From positions 868,001 through 932,000 of the forward strand of contig CAXXTS010000001.1 in NCBI GenBank assembly GCA_963676345.2: 64,000 bases of DNA, read 5' to 3'. Positions 18,151 to 26,969 of this stretch are shown piece by piece. Numbering within the stretch: the first letter of the stretch is position 1; every line of letters begins with the position of its first letter. Below the pieces are notes generated by a model, which was not told the origin of the DNA, searched no databases, and saw only the letters and a program-made list of their open reading frames with translations. This DNA comes from G963665925 sp963676345 (lineage in GTDB: Bacteria > Bacillota > Clostridia > Peptostreptococcales > Acidaminobacteraceae). A program made the position numbers and the translations under genes.

Positions 18151-18165
18151 TGATAAAGATTATCA
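18151..18165. promoter_or_regulatory. Fur box upstream of feoA
   Basis: TGATAAAGATTATCA matches the 7-1-7 Fur pattern with one mismatch between arms. A weaker TGATAATTATTTTCA lies at 18128-18142. Confidence 0.78.
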
Positions 18166-18270
18166 TGTTCATTTGCCTCTGTCAATAGCTTAACGAAAAA
18201 CAAACTTAAGTTTTAAAACCTTCTCTGGAAACAATATTAAGGAGTTGTTTCAAAATATGCTCTTAATATA

Positions 18271-18304
18271 AAAAGAGACTGTCGTTTTGCGACAGCCTCT
18301 TTTC
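18271..18304 (-). terminator. Terminator of the rhodanese lipoprotein gene
   Basis: AAAAGAGACTGTCG pairs with CGACAGCCTCTTTT (one bulge). A T run follows on the minus strand. Confidence 0.88.
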
Positions 18305-18352
18305 AGCATCTTGCGATTCTTATTATATGAGATAGTGTACGTTCAGTTCGTC

Positions 18353-20158
18353 TTACTGAACAACATCGTATCCTTTATTTGTCCAACCAATTGGTGCATT
18401 TGGCGCCATACCCATACCACCATTAAGTGATACTGCATCAACACCAAGAAGTCTTAGACCCGCTACCGTTTGGCCTGCTGTTTGGCCTGTGTAGCAGTAT
18501 ACTACAACTGGCTTGTCTGTCGGAAGCGCATCAAAACCAAGTTCCATGCCAGCGCCCCAAGGTAGGTTCTCAGCACCTTCTATGTGACCTGCTGCATAAT
18601 CATCAGCACTTCTGATAGATAGCAGGTAAAAATCATCGCCTGCTTCGATCATAGCTTTTAGGTTGTCTTCAGATACTTTATAATTCTTGAACTTTGTTTC
18701 TTTTACGTCTGCAAGACCTGCGTAGTAAGCGTCAAGTGCCGCCTGTACCTCTTCATCAATTGCAGTAATGTCTTCGCTTACTAGTGTCGCTTCAGTTGTT
18801 AGAACTTCATCTACACCTTCTACTTTAGAAATACCAAAGTTAAAACCAAGGTTAACACTGCGCGCATCAAATCCAGCAATGTTCAGCGTATGTACTGCCT
18901 GACCAGCTGTTTGGCCTGAGTAGCAGTATACAAATAGTGGCTTGTCTTGAGGCAGCTTTGAAAGCACTTCACTTACCGCTGGCCCCCACGGTGCATTAAC
19001 TGCGCCTTCAATATGACCTTCTGCGTAATCTGCTGCACTACGAATATCTAGTACAGTCATCTCTTCACCTGCTTTTGCCATATCGATAAAATCAGCTTGA
19101 CCAATTTTGTAGATATGTGAAGGCATGTTTGCAAAGTATGCTTTTACTTCTGAATCCAGTGTTGCAGAAACTGTTTCATAACCTTTGTTCGTCCAGCCTA
19201 TTGGTGCATTTGATGGCATACCCATTCCGCCATTTAGGGAAACAGCGTCAATACCAAGAAGTCTTAGACCAGCTACAGTCTGACCAGCTGTTTGGCCTGT
19301 GTAGCAGTATACGACAACCGGCTTGTCTGTTGGAAGTGCATCAAATCCTTGCTCCATGCCAGCGCCCCAAGGTAGGTTTGCAGCGCCCTCAATGTGACCT
19401 TCGGCATATGCATCAGCACCTCTAACTGAAAGCAGGTAGAAATCTTCGCCAGCTTCCATCATAGCCTTCAGGTTGTCTTCAGATACTTTGTAGTTCTTGA
19501 ACTTTGTATCTTTAACATCTGCAAGACCTGCATAGTAAGCATCTAGAGCTGTTTGAATTTCAGGTGCGATTTCAGTAATATCTTCTGATACGGTTGTTGC
19601 TTCTGTCGATAGAATGTCTGCAATGCCTTCAACTTTAGAAATACCAAAGTTAAAACCAAGATTAACACTGCGTGCATCGAATCCAGCAACATTTAGTGTA
19701 TGTACTGCTTGACCAGCTGTTTGACCTGAGTAGCAGTATACAAACAGTGGCTTGTCCTGTGGCAATTTAGAAAGCACTTCGCTTACCGCTGGACCCCAAG
19801 GTGCATTGATTGCGCCCGGTACATGACCTTCTGCATAATCTGCTGCACTTCGGATATCAAGCACAGTCATGTCTTCGCCAGCTTTCACCATATCGATGAA
19901 GTCTGCTTGACCGATTTTATAAATATGACTAGGCATTTCTGCAAAATAAGCTTTTACAGTCTCTTCAAGAGATACCGCTTCAACGGGTGCCTCTTGAGAA
20001 GCTTCTTCTTCACTCGCTTGTTCAGCATCATCTGCTGGTGCCTCAGTCGTAACTTCCATTGATGGTTCTTCAACCTGTGAATCGTTTGAGCATCCAGTGA
20101 AGCTCATTGCCAGCGCCAGTACGAGAACTACCGCCAACCAATTAGAATACTTTTTCAT
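18353..20158 (-). CDS. Lipoprotein with four tandem rhodanese domains
   Basis: 601 residues. The signal peptide ends in lipobox SFTGC, so the mature protein is lipid-anchored outside the membrane. A Glu/Ala-rich linker is followed by four rhodanese domains in the order A-B-A'-B'. The A copies carry the active loop CYSGQTA and the B copies CYTGQTA, so all four catalytic Cys are present. The near-identity of A with A' and B with B' indicates a recent internal duplication of a two-domain protein. GGAGGGG precedes the ATG at 20158. It probably binds or transfers sulfane sulfur (thiosulfate or polysulfide) at the cell surface. A decayed rhodanese gene lies immediately upstream. Confidence 0.92.
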   Translation of the reverse strand: MKKYSNWLAVVLVLALAMSFTGCSNDSQVEEPSMEVTTEAPADDAEQASEEEASQEAPVEAVSLEETVKAYFAEMPSHIYKIGQADFIDMVKAGEDMTVLDIRSAADYAEGHVPGAINAPWGPAVSEVLSKLPQDKPLFVYCYSGQTAGQAVHTLNVAGFDARSVNLGFNFGISKVEGIADILSTEATTVSEDITEIAPEIQTALDAYYAGLADVKDTKFKNYKVSEDNLKAMMEAGEDFYLLSVRGADAYAEGHIEGAANLPWGAGMEQGFDALPTDKPVVVYCYTGQTAGQTVAGLRLLGIDAVSLNGGMGMPSNAPIGWTNKGYETVSATLDSEVKAYFANMPSHIYKIGQADFIDMAKAGEEMTVLDIRSAADYAEGHIEGAVNAPWGPAVSEVLSKLPQDKPLFVYCYSGQTAGQAVHTLNIAGFDARSVNLGFNFGISKVEGVDEVLTTEATLVSEDITAIDEEVQAALDAYYAGLADVKETKFKNYKVSEDNLKAMIEAGDDFYLLSIRSADDYAAGHIEGAENLPWGAGMELGFDALPTDKPVVVYCYTGQTAGQTVAGLRLLGVDAVSLNGGMGMAPNAPIGWTNKGYDVVQ

Positions 20159-20177
20159 TTTTACTTCCCCTCCATTT

Positions 20178-20550
20178 TTATGATGCATCCTGTGATATAG
20201 GAATAACCATAGAGACAGCTTCTTCAAAAGGCATGCCCTGATTCTCCCACAACAGCCTAGCACCATCGTAAACTTTCACATTTGTGTAACCTGCTTCAAG
20301 AAGCCGTGTTGCAATTTGAGTTGCTCTAAACGAAGATTTTCATCCGAAGTACCTTCTGCTACTGATGTAACCTTATCCAGCGATGCCATGTGCATTCATA
20401 ACATTCTCAAATGTTTCCTTTGACACAACCACTTCGCCTACTGGCTCTGTTACTGTCAATAAGTTAGGTAGTAGCTTTATAGCACCGTCAAGATGTCCGA
20501 GCTTGTAGCTTTCAGCCCCTCTTACATTGATAGCAACTACTCAATCTAGA
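20178..20550 (-). pseudogene. Decayed rhodanese / thiosulfate sulfurtransferase gene
   Basis: Minus-strand translation gives rhodanese-like pieces in different frames: VAINVRGAESYKLGHLDGA, then VVVSKETFENVMNAHGIAG, then a stop. A second piece, SFRATQIATRLLEAGYTNV followed by VYDGARLLWENQGMP, runs to a stop at 20178-20180. The catalytic Cys region between them is missing or out of frame. It ends 20 bases before the start of the four-domain rhodanese gene, so it was probably its operon partner. Confidence 0.8.
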
Positions 20551-20897
20551 ATCGTAGAAAAACTACGTTTTCAACTCGGGTTCATATAATTTTTCCTGCT
20601 TTTAATCAACTTTCAACTATTCTCTTAGCACTTTTCGCTCAAAAAAGTTACCAGAAAAAAAGAAAATTGTAGAATGGCATTGATATTGTTAAGCAGTTGA
20701 CAATCTATTTTAGAACTGTCCCTTATTTGAACCTCAACTCTATTATAATTTCATATTACTGTTTTGGGGTATTGGGAAACAGAATGCTGTATTGATATTC
20801 TTAAAGTACGATTTTAGTCCAAAAGTCCATAAATACAATTGCTTTTATGAATGATTCATTCTGTGCAGGATAAAAAGCTGCAAATCGGTGCCACTAT
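20551..20897. other. Intergenic stretch without a recognisable gene
   Basis: 347 AT-rich bases between the rhodanese remnant and the ABC operon. A short CGTAG/CTACG hairpin lies near 20567-20581. No convincing ORF, strong terminator or known RNA is seen. Confidence 0.5.
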
Positions 20898-21629
20898 TCA
20901 GGGCTTGGCAGACTGTGCTTTTATCGTTTTCATAATCGCCAATTCAAACTGGACTAGTGTATCATAGTCCTTTTTATGAAGTGTTTCGGATAGTCCCTCA
21001 CTGCCAATCACCAGCGTTTTGGTCGCAAGTTTTGCTGCCTCAGAAACGTCATGGGTGATAAAGACCACTGTCATATCATGTTTTTGCTTAAGTGACAACA
21101 ATAGTGCCTGCAGTCGCTGGCGGGTAAATCCATCTAGACTTCCAAAAGGCTCATCCATAAGTAGAAGGTCTGGTTCCTTAAGCATAGCCCTAGCAATAGC
21201 AACACGCTGACGCATGCCACCTGACAGATGATTTGGATATTTATGCATATGCGCTTCTAACCCAACTTCTTTTAGAAGCGCCTCGCTTTTGAATCGTATT
21301 TCTTCTTTTGTCATATTGACATCTTTTGAATGCTTTACAACCAACAAGTTCCCCAGTGCTGTCTTCCAGGGTAAAAGCTGGTCTAGACTTTGAAAAACAA
21401 TACTTCGCTTTTGAATGTCTCCGCGTTTAAAAACACCGCTTAGTACAGCCGGTTTTGCTAGGTGTTTATCAAAATCACCAATTAGTCTAAGCAGGGTGCT
21501 CTTTCCTATGCCCGTTGGACCCACAACACTTATAAAATCGCCTTGATTTACCGATAAGGTTAGCTTACGAATAAGTGGGCTATCATATCCAATATCACAC
21601 ATCTCAAATAGAAGGCGTGTTTTGATCAT
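20898..21629 (-). CDS. ABC transporter ATP-binding protein, nitrate/sulfonate/taurine type
   Basis: 243 residues. Walker A GPTGIGKST, Q-loop QSLDQLLPW, signature LSGGMRQR, Walker B LLLMDEPFGSLD and switch His in VFITHDVSEA are all present. The start overlaps the permease stop by 4 bases (ATGA). It energises the importer formed with the next two genes upstream and is the last gene of a six-gene operon. Confidence 0.92.
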   Translation of the reverse strand: MIKTRLLFEMCDIGYDSPLIRKLTLSVNQGDFISVVGPTGIGKSTLLRLIGDFDKHLAKPAVLSGVFKRGDIQKRSIVFQSLDQLLPWKTALGNLLVVKHSKDVNMTKEEIRFKSEALLKEVGLEAHMHKYPNHLSGGMRQRVAIARAMLKEPDLLLMDEPFGSLDGFTRQRLQALLLSLKQKHDMTVVFITHDVSEAAKLATKTLVIGSEGLSETLHKKDYDTLVQFELAIMKTIKAQSAKP

Positions 21630-22396
21630 TCAATCATCCCCCACTTTCTGAGTGTCTTATTTTCGACAAAATCAAAAAATCCCTTTTCCACAACAAGGCC
21701 AATGGCAATAACTGCAACAAGTCCAGCAAACATGCCTGATGTGTCCATAAATACGCGGTTTTTAAATATAAACCAACCCAGCCCGCCACCTGAACCCACT
21801 GCACCAAATACCATTTCCGCACCAATTAGGGCGCGCCACGCTCTGGCCCATCCTGTACGCAGACCAGAAATTAAATAGGGCAAAACAGCTGGAAGGGTAA
21901 TATGAAGCCATCTATGAATGCCTTCAATCTCAAATCCACGCGCTATTTGATCATAAATGCTGGGAATACTATTTACACCTGCGACTAAGTTCGTATAGAG
22001 GGGCCACAAAACAGAATGCATGATTACAGCGACAATTGAGGCCTTTCCAATACCAAACCAAATCATAAATATGGGTAAAATGGCAATACCGGGAAGGGGA
22101 TGAAAAAGCGCACAAAGCGTACTGAAAACATCTTTAAATAGGCGAAACTTCCCTGAGAGCGCAATCATAAAACTGGTCATGACGAGGGCATTAATTAGGC
22201 CAAGCATCACAATACCAATCGACCGGGCAATCTGATCGTATAGGGCCTCAAAGAAAAAAGCCTTGATCAGTCGGTGCCACACCGCACTAGGCCCTGGAAG
22301 CACCAAGGGTGAGTAAAGGTCTGCAGCCGCTGTCAAATGCCACACAAGTATAAGTCCTATAGTAATAAGAAGTCCTCTTCTAAGAGATGTCGTCAT
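21626..22396 (-). CDS. ABC transporter permease, nitrate/sulfonate/taurine type
   Basis: 256 residues with about six membrane spans. The BPD_transp_1 coupling segment is visible around residues 145-190 (EIEGIHRWLHITLPAVLPY, then GLRTGWARAWRALIGAEM). The motif order is typical of SsuC/TauC-like permeases. It lies 16 bases after the substrate-binding protein gene and overlaps the ATPase gene. The transported compound is not evident. Confidence 0.9.
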   Translation of the reverse strand: MTTSLRRGLLITIGLILVWHLTAAADLYSPLVLPGPSAVWHRLIKAFFFEALYDQIARSIGIVMLGLINALVMTSFMIALSGKFRLFKDVFSTLCALFHPLPGIAILPIFMIWFGIGKASIVAVIMHSVLWPLYTNLVAGVNSIPSIYDQIARGFEIEGIHRWLHITLPAVLPYLISGLRTGWARAWRALIGAEMVFGAVGSGGGLGWFIFKNRVFMDTSGMFAGLVAVIAIGLVVEKGFFDFVENKTLRKWGMIE

Positions 22397-22412
22397 AACT
22401 TAACACCATACC

Positions 22413-23372
22413 TTACTCAGACCACGTCAATGATTTCTCATAGATTTCGTCTGTTAAATATGCTTCGTCCACCATGAAGTCCACAAATTGTGCCATGCCT
22501 TCAATGTTTTCATTATAAGCAATGCCGCTTTCATACACATACTCTTTTAGGACATTTTTCTCCAGTCCATACTGGTCTGAAAGAATTTTCAGTGTCTCAT
22601 CAGGTTGCTCGGCAATGAAGGCTATGGCTTCTTCAAGCGCTTCTTTAACACCTTCAATTGTCTGGCTATCGTCCACCATGCCTTCACGTATGGTACCTAT
22701 AATAAATGTAAATGATCCCCCAAATGCCTCATCGCCTGAAATCACTTGGTGAAGACCTGCATTTATCTCATCAAAGATGTAAGGTGGTGATGTGAAGTGC
22801 ATGGTGATTTCCGTATCTGATAGCAGCATTTGAACACCATCTGGATGTTTTAGACTGACCAGCTGATTGTCAAAATACTTGGCATCGCCCAGTTCTCTCT
22901 TTGCTGCCATGGAAAGTAAAATATGCTGAATGCTGCCCGGCTGTGGCAGGGCTATGCGGTCACTTTCATCAATATCCGAAAGGTGTTTTATGTCCTCTTG
23001 ATTGGTCATCAGGCCAAGTGGTGCACTCGAAAGACCCGTGAATGCTTGCCAGTTCATGCCATTTTCAACCCCAATGAGAAAGGGGGGCGTTCCCATAAAG
23101 CCAATATCCAGTTTATCTGACAAAATAGCTTCTCGTATTGCAGCCGTATTGGCAAGCTGTACCCACTCTATTTCTCTGTTTGGAACGTGCTTTTCAAGTA
23201 GCCCCTTCGCTTCCATAATGGTTAAAGGTGCATATGCCAGCCCAAACTGCCTTGCAATTTTTAAAGTCTTTTCTTCTGATTGATCCACTTGCCCCTGGCA
23301 TCCGGTCATAAGCGCCAAACAAGCAAGTACAACAACCAGCATCACAGCAATATCTTTATTAGGCTTCTTCAT
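22413..23372 (-). CDS. ABC transporter substrate-binding lipoprotein, NitT/TauT type
   Basis: 319 residues. Signal peptide with lipobox LMTGC. The binding domain is NMT1/SsuA-like: KIARQFGLAYAPLTIMEAKG, FMGTPPFLIGVENG, then MHFTSPPYIFDE. AGGGGG precedes the ATG at 23372. The gene overlaps the end of the ATP-grasp gene by 14 bases, so it is translationally coupled to the sugar-modification genes. This is unusual for the transporter family. The family takes up sulfonates, nitrate, taurine or thiamine precursors; the ligand here is unknown. Confidence 0.88.
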   Translation of the reverse strand: MKKPNKDIAVMLVVVLACLALMTGCQGQVDQSEEKTLKIARQFGLAYAPLTIMEAKGLLEKHVPNREIEWVQLANTAAIREAILSDKLDIGFMGTPPFLIGVENGMNWQAFTGLSSAPLGLMTNQEDIKHLSDIDESDRIALPQPGSIQHILLSMAAKRELGDAKYFDNQLVSLKHPDGVQMLLSDTEITMHFTSPPYIFDEINAGLHQVISGDEAFGGSFTFIIGTIREGMVDDSQTIEGVKEALEEAIAFIAEQPDETLKILSDQYGLEKNVLKEYVYESGIAYNENIEGMAQFVDFMVDEAYLTDEIYEKSLTWSE

Positions 23373-24615
23373 TTCTATTCCCCCTGCAACCACGAAGTAC
23401 TAAATTTTCGCCTTCCGGGTTTGTCATTTCAAAAGTGTCAAAAAACAAGCCAATTCTCTGGCGAATTTGCCTTTCATGCTCACCATAAATCAGCCCAAAA
23501 CCAGCCCTAGCAGATGCATTTTCTGTTTCCGGAACTATATCGTTTTTCTGATAATGACACCTGAAATCACTGATACCCTCTAGGGCAGTCATTTTCTCTT
23601 TTTCAGTTACATGCTCCACCACGCCCGGTTTTGCAAAAAAGAGTTGAACACTGACGCAGGCTTCATTACACATAAAATCATAGGTCTTTAGGACATCAAC
23701 AGAAACAGGTCTTCCCAGTGCATAGTCAAGCTGAGCATCCAAAATATCAAACCCTGTAATACGAGGAATGAACTGGTCTTCATACGCGCCGCCAATTCTG
23801 CATGCAATTTCGTTAACGAGCATCCCTTCTTTTCCGACTAAAAACTGAAAATAAATAGGGCCATTTTCAATATTAAATGCTTTTACAATCCGCTGAGTTA
23901 AGTCCTTGGCAGTACTACCGTATTTGGGCGTGTGTACAGATGGATGTTCATGTGAAACACATACGCCCAACTTGCTTTCATCTGAAAATGTCACCCGGTC
24001 AGTCATGGTTAATATATAGGTTTTGCCTTCTTGTACCCATCCACTCACCGTTACTTCTTGGTTTTCATAGTACCTTTCAAGAAGTGCCTCCTTGCTTTTC
24101 GAGTACTTCAGCGTTTCTGCGAGCCTTGTAAAAACCTCTTGACTTGAATAAACCTTAAAAATACCGCGCTGTCCTTGAGAGTCCACAGGTTTTAGAACCG
24201 CAGGATAATGAAAATCCTCTGCGTCCTCTGCTTTAAAATCAGCACCTAGTAGCCTATATTCAACAGAAGGAATCTTGTTCTCAACAAATATTTCTTTCAT
24301 ATACTTTTTATTGGTTACATGAAGTGCTGTCTCTGAGGATACTGCTGTTGGAAGTTTTAGACTTTCACAAACACTGGCCGCAGTAAGCACTGGCTGGTCT
24401 GTTCCAACTGTCAGAACGGCATGGGGTTCATGTATCTTTGCCTGGGCAAGCGTGTCTTCATAAGAAAAAGTATCTGCAAGTGCTGTTTTACTGGCTAGTG
24501 CTTTTCCCGGAGAGTTTTCCAAATAATCACTGACAATGACCTCATCGCCCCTCTCTAGAATACGCTTAATTGCACACAGCTGATTTGTACCGCCGCCCAG
24601 CATCATTATCTTCAT
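23359..24615 (-). CDS. ATP-grasp ligase
   Basis: 418 residues. A PurK/CarB-like N-terminal domain (MLGGGTNQLCAIKRI) leads to an ATP-grasp core. ATP-contacting Lys lies in YPAVLKPVDSQGQRGI near residues 130-150, and metal ligands in LVNEIACRIGGAYEDQ. Such enzymes join a carboxylate to an amine through an acyl phosphate. The start overlaps the glycosyltransferase gene by 50 bases. With a sugar aminotransferase upstream, one option is acylation of an amino sugar with an amino acid. That role is inference. Confidence 0.85.
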   Translation of the reverse strand: MKIMMLGGGTNQLCAIKRILERGDEVIVSDYLENSPGKALASKTALADTFSYEDTLAQAKIHEPHAVLTVGTDQPVLTAASVCESLKLPTAVSSETALHVTNKKYMKEIFVENKIPSVEYRLLGADFKAEDAEDFHYPAVLKPVDSQGQRGIFKVYSSQEVFTRLAETLKYSKSKEALLERYYENQEVTVSGWVQEGKTYILTMTDRVTFSDESKLGVCVSHEHPSVHTPKYGSTAKDLTQRIVKAFNIENGPIYFQFLVGKEGMLVNEIACRIGGAYEDQFIPRITGFDILDAQLDYALGRPVSVDVLKTYDFMCNEACVSVQLFFAKPGVVEHVTEKEKMTALEGISDFRCHYQKNDIVPETENASARAGFGLIYGEHERQIRQRIGLFFDTFEMTNPEGENLVLRGCRGNRNEEA

Positions 24616-25378
24616 TTTTGTTCACTCCTTGTGCTGCTTTCCCAATAATTTCGTCTACCTGAAAGCAAAGCGTCTCATCTTTAATATACTTCCTGTAAAA
24701 GGATTTTAAAGAACCGTAGTTCAGGACCAGTTGGACAAACAAGCGCACCAGCCTTATCAGTGTATAATTCGACTTGCCCTGAGCACGCGGTGTAAATGGA
24801 ATGGTCAAATTGGCCACACCCTTACATTTTTCAAGCAAAATACATGACAGGTATATAAACCCCACTTCTTTGTTTATGACAGCTTCATTGAGCGTCTTTT
24901 TGAAAGCCCTAAAACTGCTTACACGCATACCACGCAGAACTCTAAAGTGCTTTTTAAAGAACAGGCTGGTTAGCTTAGAGCCGAGTTGCCTATGCTGCTC
25001 GTCTTTTCTGCCTGCTGCAACGCCGTATGCCAAATCTGTATTTGGTCCAAGTTTTGCAATGAGTGCATGAATAAGTTCCGGTTCATGCTGTAAATCATCA
25101 TCGATTGTGACTACAATATTTCCACTCACATAATGCATCCCACAGTATGTCGCATTCTGCTGACCGACATTTTCTTTAAGACGAATGCCTGTAACGTTGT
25201 CACTTGCTTGAACTATTTCTTTAATGACTTTAAATGCCTCTTTAGGTCCGCAGTCATCGACAAAAACCATTTCAAATTGCTTGTAATCTCCACTGCGCTC
25301 CACTGCCCTTTTAACACGCTGATACAGTTCATTCAAACTGTGTCCGTTCCCATAAACAGGTACAATTATCGAAATCAT
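24566..25378 (-). CDS. Family 2 glycosyltransferase (DPM1/ArnC-like)
   Basis: 270 residues. GT-A fold: ISIIVPVYGNG, VFVDDCGP, then the metal-binding DDD in VVTIDDDLQHEP near residue 92. The RAQGKSNYTLIRL segment resembles dolichyl- or undecaprenyl-phosphate sugar transferases, but the C-terminal membrane anchor is short. Its ATG directly follows the aminotransferase stop (TAAATG). It probably transfers a sugar, perhaps the amino sugar made by the upstream enzyme, to a lipid carrier. Confidence 0.88.
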   Translation of the reverse strand: MISIIVPVYGNGHSLNELYQRVKRAVERSGDYKQFEMVFVDDCGPKEAFKVIKEIVQASDNVTGIRLKENVGQQNATYCGMHYVSGNIVVTIDDDLQHEPELIHALIAKLGPNTDLAYGVAAGRKDEQHRQLGSKLTSLFFKKHFRVLRGMRVSSFRAFKKTLNEAVINKEVGFIYLSCILLEKCKGVANLTIPFTPRAQGKSNYTLIRLVRLFVQLVLNYGSLKSFYRKYIKDETLCFQVDEIIGKAAQGVNKNEDNDAGRRYKSAVCN

Positions 25379-26566
25379 TTACGCCTCCAGTGCATATTGA
25401 ATGGATTCTAAACTTGCTTCAATAATTTGACTTACATCTTCTTCAGATAAACGCGTGTGAACCGGTAGTCTGTATAACCGTTCAAATATATCTGATTCAA
25501 ATGGAAAATCCATTTTGCCATACCCAAGCTTTTGCCCCATTTCAGATATGTGTAGGGGAACAAAGTGTCTTCTAACAGGGATATTCAGCCAGTCCATATG
25601 CCTTTTAAAACGCATTCCCGCCTGTGGGCTTTCAAAGCAAACATAAAAAATATGTCCATTGGACCTAGATTCTAATAATGGTGTCTTTTCTGTACAAGAG
25701 GGTGCATCGAACGCTCTGTGAAATCCTGTAAACATTCCGACTTTACTCGAACAAAGAGGTTCAAAGGCATGAGTATAGGCCTTAATAATACTGCGTCTTT
25801 TTAAAAGCCTATCTTCAAAGGTATCCAGCTGTGCACTGAGCAGTGCCATTAAAATATCCGAAGGCACATAACTTGACCCAGGGCCTGTCCATTCATATGT
25901 TGCCTGATCACCTCTCAAGAAGGCCATTCTGTCCGTTCCCTTTTCAAGAAGTCTCTCAGCCTGTGCTTGATATGAACATCCGCGCTCAGACAAAATTAGC
26001 GCGCCACCTTCACCAGAAACATCATTTTTCGTGCCATGAAAGCTCAAGCAACCGAAGGTACCAAAGGTACCAAGCGCCTTCCCCTTGTAGATAGACCCAT
26101 ACGCCTGTGCTGCATCTTCAATAAGCACTATGCCACTACGCTCACACACCTCTGCCACTTTATCAATATCATGGCAAACACCTGCATAATGTACTGCAAT
26201 GACTGCCTTTGTGGAGGGGGTTATATATGCGCTAATAATCTCAGATGAAATTGATAGGGTATCCGGTTCCACGGGAACGAGGACTGGCTTAGCGCCTGTT
26301 AATAACACCGCGTTTGCCGTGGATGGAAATGTATAGCTTGGAAGGAGCACCTCATCACCTTCTTTTACACCAGCTAGGCGCACTGCCATTTCAAGGGCAT
26401 GCGTTCCTGAAGTGGTCATATAGACACAGGGCACTTTCAACTTGCTTTTTAGCTTTTCTTCAACAGCTATGGTAAACTTCCCCCTGCCTGTAATGTGGCC
26501 CGAATGAAGCGCTTCAAGTATATTCTGTTCTTCCTTTGCTGAAATTTCTATCTCATGAAATTTCAT
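25379..26566 (-). CDS. Sugar aminotransferase, DegT/DnrJ/EryC1 family (WecE/RffA-like)
   Basis: 395 residues. The PLP-binding Lys lies in SFHGTKNDVSGEGGAL near residue 180, close to the FHETKN pattern of WecE-type dTDP-4-keto-6-deoxyglucose transaminases. MTTSGTHALEMA and LIEDAAQAYGS are the other cofactor segments. I start it at 26566, with GGGTGAG upstream. It is the first gene of the six-gene minus-strand operon. It should make a 4-amino-sugar nucleotide, but no nucleotidyltransferase or dehydratase lies nearby, so the precursor must come from elsewhere. Confidence 0.88.
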   Translation of the reverse strand: MKFHEIEISAKEEQNILEALHSGHITGRGKFTIAVEEKLKSKLKVPCVYMTTSGTHALEMAVRLAGVKEGDEVLLPSYTFPSTANAVLLTGAKPVLVPVEPDTLSISSEIISAYITPSTKAVIAVHYAGVCHDIDKVAEVCERSGIVLIEDAAQAYGSIYKGKALGTFGTFGCLSFHGTKNDVSGEGGALILSERGCSYQAQAERLLEKGTDRMAFLRGDQATYEWTGPGSSYVPSDILMALLSAQLDTFEDRLLKRRSIIKAYTHAFEPLCSSKVGMFTGFHRAFDAPSCTEKTPLLESRSNGHIFYVCFESPQAGMRFKRHMDWLNIPVRRHFVPLHISEMGQKLGYGKMDFPFESDIFERLYRLPVHTRLSEEDVSQIIEASLESIQYALEA

Positions 26567-26616
26567 ATTCTCACCCACTTTAATAAAATAACGTTTTCAC
26601 ACACCTCTACTTTTCT

Positions 26617-26624
26617 GGTATACT
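26617..26624 (+). promoter_or_regulatory. Extended -10 element of the tusA-like gene
   Basis: GGTATACT preceded by T at 26616 gives TGGTATACT, an extended -10, 40 bases before the gene. Confidence 0.45.
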
Positions 26625-26663
26625 ATGGGCAAATAGTAATCCTAAAAAAGGGAGGCTTTATTA

Positions 26664-26882
26664 TTGATTAAACTTGATTGTTTTGGCGAATTTTGCCCTA
26701 TCCCGCTTCTTAAAATAAAGAAGGCCTTAAAAAAAATGGATCCTGGAGAGTCAGTGCTCACCGTGACAGACCATAGCTGTGTTGCTGAATCCATAGAAGA
26801 TTTCCTCAAAAAAAGTGAATTTTCTTATGAGGTTGATGAGGTTATGAATGGTGTTTGGGAAATCACCATCACAAAAAAATAA
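26664..26882 (+). CDS. TusA/SirA-family sulfur carrier protein
   Basis: 72 residues from a TTG start preceded by GGGAGGC. The family signature is clear: LDCFGEFCPIPLLKIKKAL with the sulfur-accepting Cys next to PIPL. A second Cys lies in DHSCVAE. TusA proteins carry persulfide sulfur between enzymes and membrane transporters. It is a stand-alone copy; a second, similar TusA lies in the YeeE operon 2 kb away. Confidence 0.9.
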   Translation: MIKLDCFGEFCPIPLLKIKKALKKMDPGESVLTVTDHSCVAESIEDFLKKSEFSYEVDEVMNGVWEITITKK

Positions 26883-26927
26883 CCATCCTATATCCGCTCG
26901 TCCAAGTCATTATCCGCCTTAAATAAA

Positions 26928-26968
26928 CAGACTGCAGGTGATTTCATAATCCTACAGTCTGCTTTTTA
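26928..26968. terminator. Terminator between tusA-like and LysR genes
   Basis: AGACTGCAGG / CCTACAGTCT stem followed by GCTTTTTATT. It lies between convergent genes and may serve both. Confidence 0.75.
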
Positions 26969-26969
26969 T

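Noticed and set aside
19117..19425. 102-residue open frame opposite the rhodanese gene
   Set aside because: Repeats seen in it are only the antisense of the rhodanese domain duplication.
18353..20158. CRISPR or other DNA repeat array
   Set aside because: The long repeats are coding and explained by duplicated rhodanese domains; no short direct repeats with spacers were found.
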